This document shows, piece after piece, positions 1 to 10,503 of a stretch of DNA of 64,000 nt (within the stretch, counting starts at the first letter, position 1; each line of letters opens with the position of its first letter). A program made the position numbers and the translations under genes. The notes beneath the pieces were generated by a model that did not search any database, was not told the DNA's origin, and saw nothing but the letters and a program-made list of their open reading frames with translations. This DNA is from Polytrichum commune (Eukaryota; Streptophyta; Polytrichopsida; Polytrichales; Polytrichaceae): the NCBI GenBank assembly GCA_950295325.1, contig OX485804.1, positions 9,176,001 to 9,240,000 on the forward strand. The letters are read 5' to 3'.

Positions 1-34
1 TGGGTCTTAACTAAAGTCAGGTGGGAATGCCCCA
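1..34. mobile_element. Terminal inverted repeat of a TGCCCC-type MITE cut by the window edge
   Basis: The first 34 bases match the end of the elements at 38018-38620 and 60706-61230. They carry the GTCAGGTGGGAATGCCCCA terminus and are followed by TAA, the likely target-site duplication. Only this end lies in the window. The family has 3-bp TTA/TAA flanks, which fits PIF/Harbinger-like non-autonomous elements. Confidence 0.7.
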
Positions 35-99
35 TAAGCAATCACAATGTTTTGGAAGGTGGCGACCTCATTAGTATGTTCGGTGGCACTCTAATAAAA

Positions 100-720
100 A
101 TAGCTTGGATGAAGGGGGATATATTTGAAGCTTGGATTTTGCAGCTCAACAATCAGTTCAAAGGCCAAAATTGAAAGGTGATTACGATTTTGGATATTGC
201 ATCTTCACATGTTGTTAGCTTTGCCAAAGTTGGTAAGTCTCGTGGTTTTTCAGCCTTGGAATTGAGCAATATGACTTTGGTATTCCTTCCTCCCAATGTT
301 AATAACATAGTTCAACCTTTGGATCAAGGTATAATAGCATCTTTCAAAATTCAATACATTGTCAAGAAGAAACTTTTGTAGTGGGTTTTATCACAATATG
401 ATGATGTTACATTGAAGGACTTAAGGAAGGTGGTGCCCAACATCAGACATGCTATCATGTGGAGTTATGAAGTATGGAGTGCGTTGGATGTACAAATAAT
501 TAGGAATTGTTGGAGGATGGCGCATATATCACCTACAATATGAAATGTTGATTTTGCCATAGTTGATGAAAAGCAGAAGAATAGAATGCAAGAAGAATTA
601 GATGAACTTGGTGCTCTGATTTCAAAGTTGCGATTGGGTGATGATGAGATGTCAATCGAGACTTACATTCAGATTGAAAGGGAAGAGATTACTGAGCTAG
701 AAATGAGTATGCTTTGACAA
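100..720 (+). pseudogene. Decayed pogo/Tigger-type (DDE_1, CENP-B/jerky-like) transposase fragment
   Basis: One frame reads through about 200 residues with in-frame stops near 172, 379 and 541. The block FLPPNVNNIVQPLDQGIIAS is close to the LPPN..LLQPLDQGVI signature of pogo/Tigger DDE transposases, and ILDIASSH sits where the LLLDNAPSH catalytic-Asp motif is expected. The Asn next to the catalytic Asp is replaced. The N-terminal DNA-binding part is not seen, and the C-terminal part runs into a Glu-rich tail near 590-715. Several stops mean it is not functional. Assignment to the superfamily is by motif; the exact family is uncertain. Confidence 0.75.
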
Positions 721-834
721 TCAATTATGCACAAGGCTTTGATCTTAATGTTGATCCAGATTTTGTAGATGTGAATGATGTTGCTACACCTACAATAAAG
801 CTCAGTGATGCTAAACGTCATGCATCATTATAAT

Positions 835-1281
835 CTAATTTCTTATTAAACAACTCTTTAAATTTTGGCGTTAATGAAATTATTAGTTTTCAAAAGCTAG
901 TAGGGAATTTAGATAAAATGACAATTGCTAACTTGGACAGGCAACACGAAAAAACTCTGAAATCTGATTTCAAGAGTTCTTGAAAATATTTGTATTTATC
1001 TGGAGTTATAATTTATTATTTCATACAATCTATATTGCTTAAACTCATTGTATATATTTTTAATCTCATATTTCTTATGTTTTTGTATTCCCTCGATAGT
1101 ACGACAAGTTTACACCATTTGTCATATTAATGAGAAGACGACACCTCGATAATATGACATTTTTTGTGTTTCCCAAATGTGTCATACTAAAGAGGGAAAC
1201 AATACCACAAATTCTCTTATATAGTCATTATTGGCTATAGTAGTGGCTAATTAAGGGGGGACCATTATGATAAAAGAAAGA

Positions 1282-1319
<38 letters not shown>

Positions 1320-1458
1320 TAAGTAGGAAATTTCTAGGTTTAGAGCTAAAAGTCTTTATTTTAGGGCCCACTCACCTTGTAGCTATTGGAACCTCTCATT
1401 ATTGGTACACTAAATAAATAACATGGGCCACAAATAACGTGGGCCACTCTAATTGTCT
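835..1458. other. AT-rich intergenic stretch with a (TA)n microsatellite
   Basis: No coding potential was seen. A (TA)n run occupies about 1284-1318. The inverted sequence around 1099-1190 (two copies of a CGATARTACGACA/ATATGACA-like block) may be a degraded MITE end. Confidence 0.5.
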
Positions 1459-1667
1459 ACACTAAATGTCACTTACTACGTGGATTTACACAATGTTATA
1501 CCTTTTCACTATTAATGTAATTTTTTACCAAGTAAAGTTGTTAACATTTTATAAGGTCCAAATTATCAATTTCACATTTGTTGGTAAAAGATGAGATATA
1601 AAATAAATTGATATAGCATTGCATAATTATAAAGAGCAAGTGACATTAAATATCATATTTAGTGTAG
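1459..1667. mobile_element. Short CACTA-like MITE
   Basis: The element is bounded by CTACACTAAAT on the left and ATTTAGTGTAG on the right. The inner sequences GTCACTTAC and its complement follow, with a 10-bp palindromic insertion on the right side. It is the smallest member of a family whose other copies are at 2911-3309, 41623-41910 and 63357-63735. No protein is encoded. The CACTA...TAGTG terminus suggests CACTA (En/Spm) affinity, but a clean 3-bp target duplication was not found. Confidence 0.6.
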
Positions 1668-1820
1668 TAGTTGGGTTGGCAATAACTTTGGTCCAAGACC
1701 CTAGATAATCCTCTCAATCTTTCTTTGAGATTTGTGACCAACATCTTATTCAAAATAAAGGAGTCACTTTGCATCAAAAGTAGCATAATTTTTTTAACCC
1801 TCGTCAATTTCCTAAAAAAC

Positions 1821-1995
1821 AATCAATGTGCCCCCACACTAGTTTTAGCCTAGAGATTTTGTATAGGTTGAAAATGAACGTGGCCCACAATAATCTTAGC
1901 CAAGAGATTTTGTGTGAGTTGGAAATCAATGTGGCCCACACTAATTTAATGGTGAGAAATAGTGTGGGTGTTAGAGAATTACTGTGGCCCACACT
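1821..1995. repeat. Short tandem repeat, ~52-bp unit, about 3.5 copies
   Basis: Units start near 1821, 1873, 1924 and 1977. Each begins AATCAATGTGGCCCACACTA or a close variant, and the first two are followed by AGCCAAGAGATTTTGTGT. The GTGGGCCACACTA core also occurs singly at 1423-1450 and resembles motifs in the array at 53.5-54.6 kb. Confidence 0.7.
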
Positions 1996-2039
1996 AAGTT
2001 AATAAGACTACAACATTTTTTATATTTAGTGTCACATGC

Positions 2040-2910
2040 ATAATAATGTCACTTACCCTATTGTGAGGTGTATGCTAGGTTACATTGATGATTGACAACT
2101 TCATCATAAGTGTCACCTCATGACACTTGGCCTTCAATTGTGCTCATTAATATCTTGGGCGTGAGCATGTTCAATAGTGCTACGAGGTGTATGTCTATGT
2201 TACGCAATCATGGTCTACAAGTTGATTAAAGTGTACACAAATGACACTTCACATTATTATGCTTAAAAATATCTTCCTCTTACATACTAAAATGTAAGGT
2301 ATGTGAGTGTTATTTGTGTAGTATTGTGCCCTCATGTATCATTTTAAACCTAAGTCGGTTTGTTTTTTTGCGTTCTCCAACTTCTACCACTTATATTTAC
2401 ACTACAAAACTCGTGTTGCATTAGCAAATCTACAATGAGACATTTGTGAAAACCAAATTGAAAATTGGACCTCCCTTTATTTAGTTATGGTATTTGAAGT
2501 CCATTGGAAGTGCATGTTTGTTGACTCCTTAATTGGATACATAGGTCCTCCCAATTGTGTTCATTACTGAGTTTAGAGGGAGTGCAAAGTAGTTAACAAT
2601 ATTCAAAGACATGGTTCAATCTCTTTTAAACACGTGTTTTTATGATGTTTGCTCTTTGATCCTCAACAAACCTCATACCAATCAAATCTAGGGTCTAATT
2701 AAGAAAACGAGCCAGTTAAGACCCATCTACCTTAAACATGTGACACTTGCCTTGGATACTAAAACGCAAAACTATCATCTCAAGTATCCCAATTTACTAC
2801 ACTAAATATCATAATGTAAATAACTCATCACTTAATATTTTTTTACTTATGGTGATGAATAGTATATTGTTGACAATTAGCGGACGTGACATTTTGAAAC
2901 CTCTATGCAT
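2040..2910. other. Intergenic DNA with one copy of a dispersed repeat
   Basis: No gene is seen. Bases 2590-2690 contain GTAGTTAACA and CAATCTCTTTTAAACACGTG. This relates to the repeat at 17330-17450 and to the 3' part of intron 1 of the KH gene at 6180-6300. Confidence 0.5.
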
Positions 2911-3309
2911 CTACACTAAATATTGTGTTTAGTGTCATCTAGTATTTTATGTCACTGTGGTAACTTTCCTAGTGACACTATTTAAGACTAAATCTACAAA
3001 AACTGTCATGCCAACTTACTTTTCGTTCATCCAAATGCCAATTATTGAAACAAGGCTTGGTATAATTTGCATCCTAACAAATCTGTGATGAAATATTGTC
3101 ATGGATGATTGAAATTTGGATGAAAAAATCACTTAGTAAACAATAGCAATTGCAACACTGTAAATCTATATTCCCCAAAATTTATAACAAGGAATGGAAA
3201 ATAATGTTAGGCTACAATTAGTATTGAGCAAGACACGAAAGACAACATTTAGTGCAGTTTAGGCCTTCGCAAATAGTGTATGTGACACTAAATACCATAA
3301 ACGGTGTAG
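2911..3309. mobile_element. CACTA-like MITE with palindromic ends
   Basis: The 399-bp element starts CTACACTAAATATTGTGTTT and ends with the complement of CTACACCGTTTATGGTATTT. Each end folds on itself (ACTAAAT..ATTTAGT). The interior aligns in inverse orientation with the copies at 63357-63735 and 41623-41910, including a shared tract TGATTTTTTCATCCAAATTT on the opposite strand. No coding capacity. It lies just upstream of the KH gene leader. Confidence 0.75.
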
Positions 3310-3379
3310 TTGATGGGGGCAGGGCCACAGCCTACAGGCAAGAAATTCATGTCTTGCGGAAACTTCTTATTGATTATGA

Positions 3380-3420
<41 letters not shown>

Positions 3421-3544
3421 TGCAACGAACCAATCATAACTGACTAACTAACACCTGTGCCTGCACTCTCCATGCTTCTCTCTCCAATCTCCATCCCACC
3501 ATCGCTGCCCCATCTTCTAGGGTTCGCATTCCTGCAGATAGCAG
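3380..3544 (+). promoter_or_regulatory. Probable 5' leader exon of the plus-strand KH gene
   Basis: A (CT)n tract at about 3383-3418 is followed by pyrimidine-rich sequence and a telo-box-like CTAGGGTTCG at 3517-3526. It ends at AGATAGCAG followed by GTATGT at 3545, a good splice donor. The paralogous gene has an equivalent CT-rich, telo-box-containing leader at 24858-25080 that also ends at a GTAAGT donor. By analogy this is a non-coding first exon with a leader intron reaching to about 5200. The transcription start is inferred, not seen. Confidence 0.55.
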
Positions 3545-3569
3545 GTATGTGCCTCATCTCATCATCATC

Positions 3570-4450
3570 GTCAGCACATTCTCTCTCAATTTACACATGC
3601 TTCAACTCTTCTTCTGCTCTCATCCCATTATCATGTTGCACGGCTAAGGTATTGTTGCTTCACTTTGGCCATGCAATTTGGATGGAGGAATTGTGTCTGC
3701 TTCCTCCGCCATTCATCTCACACATGCATGGCAATTGCCACTTGCTTTTGCCGTTTGATCACATGGAGGTCTTCATCTAAATTGGGTCATGTGTTCTTCC
3801 TTCTCCTGTGGATGGCATTTGCTGTCAGAAATGAGGGCTAAGGTAGTTTCGACTAGCTGGGGGTTTCAGGAATTTCGAGCTTGGGTGCTTTGTTTTCAGC
3901 TAGTTTGCAGGACATTCTTAACCCTTGCGAAGGAACAGATATTCAATAACCGGGGGTCCTGATTTCTCGGAATGAAAGCTTCTATTAGCCCTCGGCCCAC
4001 TAAGGCTACGATTGCACTTTTCTGATTGATTTGGTTGCCTATTTTTAAGACATAGAGCTTTCACACATTTCTCAGATTAAGGCTTAAAATTGCACAATAT
4101 TTTCTTATACTTCGATACCTGGTCCCGAGGAACACTCTTATGAAGCTTGATGATGTTATGTGAAGAGTAAATTTTCTTCTCTCAATCCTCTCAATCTGCA
4201 CATGCTGGCCTTCTTCCTCAACCCATCATCATGTTGCATGGCTACTGCATTGCTGCTGCAGTTTTGCCATGCCATTCTAATGGAGAGATAATTTTGTCTA
4301 TTTCCTCCGCCATGGCAATTGCTACTTAATTTTTGCACTTTGATTATATGGGGTGTCTGTGGGTCGCACAAGGTAATAGCGATTAACTGTGGGTTTCAGA
4401 AAATTTCAAGCCTGGGTGCCTTCTTTTCAGCTCATCTGAAAAATGCATAC
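3570..4450 (+). repeat. Diverged ~580-bp tandem duplication in the leader intron
   Basis: Bases about 3580-3910 are repeated at about 4180-4440. Both contain ATCATGTTGCA, TCCTCCGCCAT, GGCAATTGC and a later GGGTTTCAGRAA...GGGTGC block in the same order. The copies are clearly diverged. Confidence 0.65.
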
Positions 4451-4544
4451 TTTCTGGGGAATTGGATTGGCTTCTTTTGTAGGAGGCATCTGATGGCATT
4501 CGTCCTTCGTTGCACATTTTTGTTGCAATTTGTTTCTCTTTACT

Positions 4545-5195
4545 TACCTGTGGGTTTGAAGCAAATTGGGGTGTTGTGGGTTGCAATTTTTGTTGTAATT
4601 TGTTTCTCGTTCCTTACCCTTGTAGGCTTGAACCAATTGGGGTGTTGTGATTGCAACTTTTGTTGCAATATGTTTCTCCTTGCTTGCCTGGTGGGCTTGC
4701 ACCAAAAGGGTGTTGTGGGTTGCAAATATTTGTTGCAATTTGTTACTCCTTGCTTACCTTGTGGGCTAGCACCAATTGGGGTGTTGCGGGTTGCAATTTT
4801 TGGCTGCAATATGTTTCTCCTTGCTTACCTTGAACCAATTGAGGTGTTTTAGGTTGCAAGGTTTTGCCGCAATTTCTCCTTGCTTATCTTATGGGCTTGA
4901 TCCAATTCGGGTGTTGTGGGTTGCAATTTTTGGCTGCAATATGTTTCTCCTTGCTTACCTTGAACCAATTGAGATGTTGTAGGTTGCAAAGTTTTGTCGC
5001 AATTTCTCCTTGCTTACCTTACGGGCTTGATCCAATTCGGGTGTTGTGGGTTTCAAATCTGTTCGCAATTTGTGTCTCCACGCTTAACATGTGGGCTTGA
5101 ACCAATTGGGCCATTGTAAGTTGCAAATTTGTGTTGCAGTTTGCATCTCCTTGGTTACCTGGTGGGCCAGCACCAACTGAGGAATGGGGTGTTTT
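4545..5195 (+). repeat. ~68-bp tandem repeat array in the leader intron, about 10 units
   Basis: Each unit carries GGCTTGAACCAATTGGGGTG, GGTTGCAATTTTTG and TTTCTCCTTGCTTACC. Units start near 4550, 4626, 4693, 4763, 4831, 4894, 4962, 5025, 5095 and 5165. The pair 4763-4893 is repeated almost exactly at 4894-5024, so a two-unit (~131-bp) block was duplicated recently. The last unit runs into the likely acceptor GGGTACAG just before the coding exon. The paralog at 24 kb has no such array. Confidence 0.85.
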
Positions 5196-5278
5196 GGGTA
5201 CAGGTGCTTCGTGACCCCCACGGTGCATTTTCAGAGAGATTTGTTGCCTGTAAGAAAGACACAGAATTTGTTGGAACA

Positions 5279-8200
5279 ATGGACGGAGGGCATAAACGGC
5301 CGCACGCGCCGGACTTTGCCGAGCGGAACGGAAGGCAGAAGCGCCGCAACCAAGGAGGAGGGTACAATGGTATCCGCGACCTCCCAATGGCTGCGGGTGG
5401 CGGCGGCGGCGTGCCCATTCCCGAGGACGCCGTGTACCGCATCCTGTGCCCCGCGCAGAAGATAGGCAGCGTCATTGGCAAGGGTGGCAGCATCATCAAG
5501 ACGCTGCGGCAGGATTCGGGCGCCAAAATCAAGATCGCGGATGCCATCCCCGGAGTGGAGGAGCGAGTGATCATCATTTCGGGGCCCGAGCGAGCGGGCG
5601 GGGAGAAAGGAAACCGTGGTGGAGGAGGGAAAGCTGGCCGAGATGGACATAGAGGTCGCGAAGGTCGAGACCGAGAAAGAGATAAGGAAGGAAAGGAAGA
5701 GACGGAGAACAACAACAACAAGGTAAGTGGACCTTAAACGGACACTTTTATCTCTGCACCCACTTCTTGTAAGATATGAAACACATCGCAATTAGGGAGT
5801 GTTGATTAAGGTAGACAGGCCTTATTTGGTGACTTTTTGTTGTTTGCTACCTCATACCACTTGGATTCGAGAGGGTGAAATTTCTGTGCGTACGCAAGTG
5901 TATCATCCTATAAATATTTGGAGCTAATCTCGAATTGTTGTGAATTATCGAAGTCCATAAGAACGAGCAGATAGGTACCAATTTATGAGCAGTGAGCCAT
6001 AAGAATGCCAGATAGGTACCCCGATTATGTTGTTAGCAAATCCAAATCATGCCCGTAGCCATTTTCTTATAAGTATCTTATTCATTATCAAAGTGAAGTC
6101 TCATTCTCATTCTTATGAAATGGTCATATAGGTAACCCAAGAATGTTGATGTTGAGTATTGAGCATTCTAGAATGGTGAACAAATCCTGAGCACGTAGTT
6201 CAATCTCTTCAAAACACATGATATCTGTCTTTCGATGTCTGTATTTTTTGTGTCCTTACTTAGATCCACACCCAACCACACACCACTCAAATGTAAGCTA
6301 GGTGTCCAGATTGTTGCTTTGTTACATTGGATTAACGCGGGTGTACGTTAATAAGGAGAGAGAGGGTGCTGCTGCGGAGAGAGAAGGTGGCGGGGAGAAG
6401 AAGTTGTCCCCGGCGCAAGAAGCATTGTTTAAGGTGCACGCGCGCATCATTGCGGATGTGGAAACATCACGGGCGGCGGGGGGAGAGGGCGGGTCGGATC
6501 AGGAGGAAGAGACTGCCCAGCAGCAGCAGCAGCAAGTTATCACTCGACTCCTTGTGCCCAACAACCAAATTGGCTGTCTTCTGGGTAAAGGAGGCAAGAT
6601 CATCGAGCAAATGCGGCAGTCATCGGGAGCGCAGATCCGCGTGCTTCCGAAGGAACAGCTCCCGGGCTGTGCGCTGCCGACAGACGAAATTGTTCAGGTA
6701 CATTTCATTCCCATCATCGTTGTTTCACAATGTGCAATAAAAAACAATTAGAGGAAGAAGGTGTGTGGGCCCTCTTATGTGGTCACTCTTATTAATCGGA
6801 CACCTACATTTAAGTGTCTATATGTGAAGAATGGGCACCAAAAAGGATCACGTGGTATGGTGAGGTTGGACTGTTAAACGTATTAGCTCATTCTAGGTTC
6901 ATTTAGGTTGGAGAGATCTATGTGAGAGAATATCTTCACTGTGGACTTTCAATAAATTTTGCATCCTTACTCTCATTTTAGAAACGTCGTAACTCACAGT
7001 ATGCAACAAAAATAAGAGGAAGGTGTGGTCTTTCTTCATAGTTGGACACCTACATTTGAGTAGTATATGGCAAGGCCTGTAGCTCAGAATGAATACTGAG
7101 ATGACACGTGGCATGATGAGATTGGATTATGTGCGCAAAATGTAATAACCATTATAGGTTCAATAGGGGAACGCAATTGGGAGGGTGTATGTGAACGGTT
7201 ATAGAGAGCGGGAATCTTCACATTCGGACTTTTGTAACTTTTGCATCCTTACTCCAATTCTGAAACGTCAAATGACAACTTTCGTGATTCACGATTCCTA
7301 ACCAGATGAGTCAATTCCCAGCCAATTCAACAGCCAGAAATATGTGGTATTGGAAGTGCTCACAGTAGGGCCACAGACCTTAATGCAGAGCAAATTATTA
7401 TTTTTCTGTAAACTATGTGAATACCAATCTTTCGCACCGCAAGTCTAAGAACGTGGTAATTTGAAATCAAGTAATGAAAGCGCGTGGATGGTACAACAGA
7501 TATCTGGAGATGGTTCGCTGTTGAAGAAAGCGCTGCTTGCCATCTCATCCCGGCTGCAAGAAAACCCTCCAAGAGATCGACCACAAGCTTTTGCTCCTCC
7601 TGGGCCAGCTTTTGTGCCTGTGGGAGATTACCTTCCGAAAGACGCCTTCCACAATGGCGGTGGTGGCCCCTTGTTTGGATTGGGACCAGGAGGGCCTCTG
7701 GATGGGGGTGGTGGATGGCCTTTCGACGGCCGAAATCTACCCCTAGATCGCCCAGACAACAACAATAACAACAATAGAAGACGGAATAATAATAAGGATG
7801 GACGTGATGCCGCGGAGAATGAGCTCGTCTTTCGACTCCTGTGTCCCACTGACAAGATTGGGAGTGTCATTGGGAAAGGTGGAAGCATCATCCACAACCT
7901 GCGGAAAGAAACAGGAGCTCGCATCAAAATTGCGGACGCCGTCCCTGGTTCGGATGAACGTGTCATCATCGTGTCCGCTGTGGAGGTGCGTGCATGCAAA
8001 AATTATCACATTTGCAACAAGTTGAAATTTCTGGTGGTGTTGACTTTTGGATGGCCGTCAGTCCAAGAAAATCCCATATCTATGAGTTAACAGTTAATAT
8101 ACCATTTATTAGACAGTCGCCATTGTAATGTATGGGTAAGGCAGTTGGGGGCAAGATCAGTCTTGCAATGGAATAAGGTTTGTGGATGTTGTGCTTTAAG

Positions 8201-10503
8201 TGAGTAGTGTTATGTGTTGTAGCTGCCTGGCGACACTTTCTCGCCTGCACTGGAGGCAATGATCCAGGTTCAAGGGAGGACTACCACGGAGATGGGCGGT
8301 GACAAGGATGGAATTGTCACAACAAGACTACTGGTACCCACCAATCAGATTGGGTGTTTGCTAGGAAAGGGAGGGAGCATCATTGCAGATATGCGGAAAG
8401 CCTCTCGTGCCAACATTCGCATTCTTCCCAAGGACACCTTGCCTCGCTGTGCTCTTGAATCAGATGAGCTTGTGCAGGTATTGCATGGTCCGTTTTCACC
8501 TTCAAGAAACATGAGATAATTTATGCCAAAATGATCAAATGTGGCCAGCATTATCAATACTAATTTGCACTTGATTCTATCTTGTTACTGTAGGTCAGAC
8601 AAGCGCTAAAATCAAAGATGGTTCTGTGGCCCGGCTTCTGTAACCACAGCTGTTGTTGTTTGTTTGCTATGACATGGGATTAAATTCCTTTGGTTCATCC
8701 TTGATTGTCACTGTCATAGCTGAGGCATCAACAAATAAACAAACAAAAGTTGTATTGATGTCTAGGAGATGCAGATTGTGGGTGACGCAAATGTCGCTCG
8801 GGAGGCCCTTTTCCAAGTCATAAGCAGGTTGCGCAACAATGCCTTTCGCGAAGGTGGGAGTGACATGGGCCGAGTTGGTGGTGGCATTCGTGATTTTGCA
8901 TCCTCATTGCCACCTATTACCTTGCCAGGCAATGACTATAGCAACTCTTATGACTACAGCACAAGGATGGAGCCTGGCTCGCCTGGGGGTGGGATGTTTA
9001 CATTACCTGGTATGAGCATGCCAGGCGCAATACATTCATCGTCTGGATTTGGAAGTCTCGCTTCTACTCCTGAAACATGGAGCATAACGGTATGTAAGAA
9101 TCTTCTTGCTATGTGTATCTGAACTTAATTTGCATCTAATCCTGAGCCATGGTATGCAATGGTAAGTACTATCTGTATTTGCACTGATTGTATGTTGGGA
9201 ACTGAAGAAGAAAAAGCTAAGTAATCACCTCTGGCTTGGTTTTAGTTGAATTAAGATGGTTGGAGCTACAATCTTTCTGCTTGGCCTGGAGCAGTTAGCA
9301 TAGTGGCATTTATTACACTGTATGTTCTGCAAACAGTAGAGCATCATGCTTGAAGTTTCATTTTTTAGTCACTACTTAGTGACAAAGTTGCGAGAGCAAC
9401 AATCGTATGCTTTCTGCAGTTTCCTCAGGTCATCTTTGACTGCTGTAATTAGGCCATTATTGCCGACAACCACAGAAGAGTACTTTATATCTGACCCCTG
9501 AAGCATTCCAGGGTGGTGGTGGATTGGGTAGCCTCTCTGGCTTTGGTGGTGGCTCTTCACACTTGATCCAACCACTTGCAGGAGGTTTTGGCGGGTAGGT
9601 ATGCTTGAGTAATAACCCAAGTTCAATATATCTTTATTCCCTTGACTTCCGGCAGATGTAAGGTCCCCCAAGTGTTGTGCAGGTATTGTCTTTCTCATCT
9701 ACCAGTGGGATAAGGATATTGAAAATAACCTTAAAAATCAATACCGAGCAGGTCATGGTGTTAAGATTATCCCTAAATTGTTCAAGGGTATATAGGTGAT
9801 ACCATGGAATTTTGCAATGTTATATGTACATATATCAAGTGGATATCAACACTGGTAGTAAAAGATATGATACCATCTGGGTCTTATTGATCCCTGTGTT
9901 GAACCTAGGTACCCGCACGACATTGGTTCCCTTCCCACCAGTTTCCATTTTACCCCTTGCAGATGAGGGATCATATTCTGAAATACATGCATGTAGGGTA
10001 CTCAGCTGATGATGCTTGAATGAATTCCTTAACTTGCCTCACAGAAAACATGTACTCTATGATGCGCAGAGGGAGCAGGCCCACAGGCAGCATAGGTGCA
10101 ACATCAACCGTGGAAGTTCACATTCCTAACACCTCTGTTGGTTCAGTCATTGGCAAGGGAGGCAGCAACATTGCACATATCCGACAGGTCTGCACTTTTC
10201 ACTTCTTGAGGGATAAATGAGGGTAACTTGTCTACCAAATGTAATAGAAGGGGTCCTCAGCTTTAATGCTGTTGTTGACTCAAATTGAGCTAAATTGTTC
10301 ACCTGAAGGCCTTGGTGCATATGTGATGTATGTCTCAGATATCAGGGGCAAAGGTGAAACTGCATAACAGTGAACAAGGCACAACAGAGCGAGTGTTGGA
10401 ACTGTCTGGAACAGTAGAACAAACTCATGCCGCCAAGAGTTTGGTACATTCTTACATGCAGAGTGGTGGTGGACTGCTACGCCCTTCTGCATTTGCAGTC
10501 TGA
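5279..10503 (+). CDS. Five-KH-domain RNA-binding protein (RCF3/HEN4/At4g18375-like)
   Basis: Exons: 5279-5722, 6356-6697, 7500-7985, 8223-8477, 8766-9089, 9512-9594, 10070-10187, 10339-10503; about 738 residues. All splice phases close. The start gives MDGGHKRPHAP, matching the paralog. KH domains lie at about 52-105, 209-285, 371-422, 456-540 and 656-725; the GxxG loop reads IGKGG or LGKGG in all five. An Arg/Glu-rich linker with Gln and Asn runs separates KH1 and KH2, and Gly/Pro linkers follow. Proteins of this family bind RNA in the nucleus and influence pre-mRNA processing and stress or floral gene expression; that role is inferred by family. The exon 6/7 junction is uncertain: an alternative pair, 9584 to 10045, also keeps frame. 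Introns 1 and 2 carry repeat insertions absent from the paralog. Confidence 0.9.
5723..6355 (+). other. Copy-specific intron 1, made largely of a dispersed repeat
   Basis: A phase-0 intron with donor GTAAGT and acceptor TTAATAAG. It interrupts the coding sequence between KH1 and KH2, where the paralog is continuous (around 23740 on the minus strand). Its 5' end (GGACCTTAAACGGACAC, then CACCCACTTCTTGTAAGATAT) matches 17092-17190, and its 3' end (GTAGTTCAATCTCTTCAAAA, then GATCCACACCCAACCACAC) matches 17366-17435. So the intron corresponds to a copy of that repeat. Confidence 0.8.
6735..7275 (+). repeat. Two diverged tandem repeat copies inside intron 2 of the KH gene
   Basis: Bases about 6735-7000 and 7005-7275 share GGACACCTACATTT, an ACGTGGYATGRTGAGRTTGGA block, a TAGGTTCAATAG-like block and TTTTGCATCCTTACTC in the same order. 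Part of it (GATGAGATTGGATT...ATAGGTTCAATA) matches 31150-31215, linking it to the repeat family that forms intron 1. Intron 2 is 802 bp against 200 bp in the paralog. Confidence 0.7.

Noticed and set aside
4319-4852. 177-residue frame across the 68-bp repeats
   Set aside because: The frame arises because the repeat unit lacks stops in some frames; the composition is repeat-driven and lies in a leader intron.
4545-5195. Tandem array considered as a CRISPR array
   Set aside because: Units are contiguous with no distinct spacers, and the DNA is from a plant nucleus.
5155-5721. 188-residue minus-strand frame opposite KH exon 1
   Set aside because: A shadow of the GC-rich KH exon; its Ser/Pro/Arg composition reflects the complementary strand.
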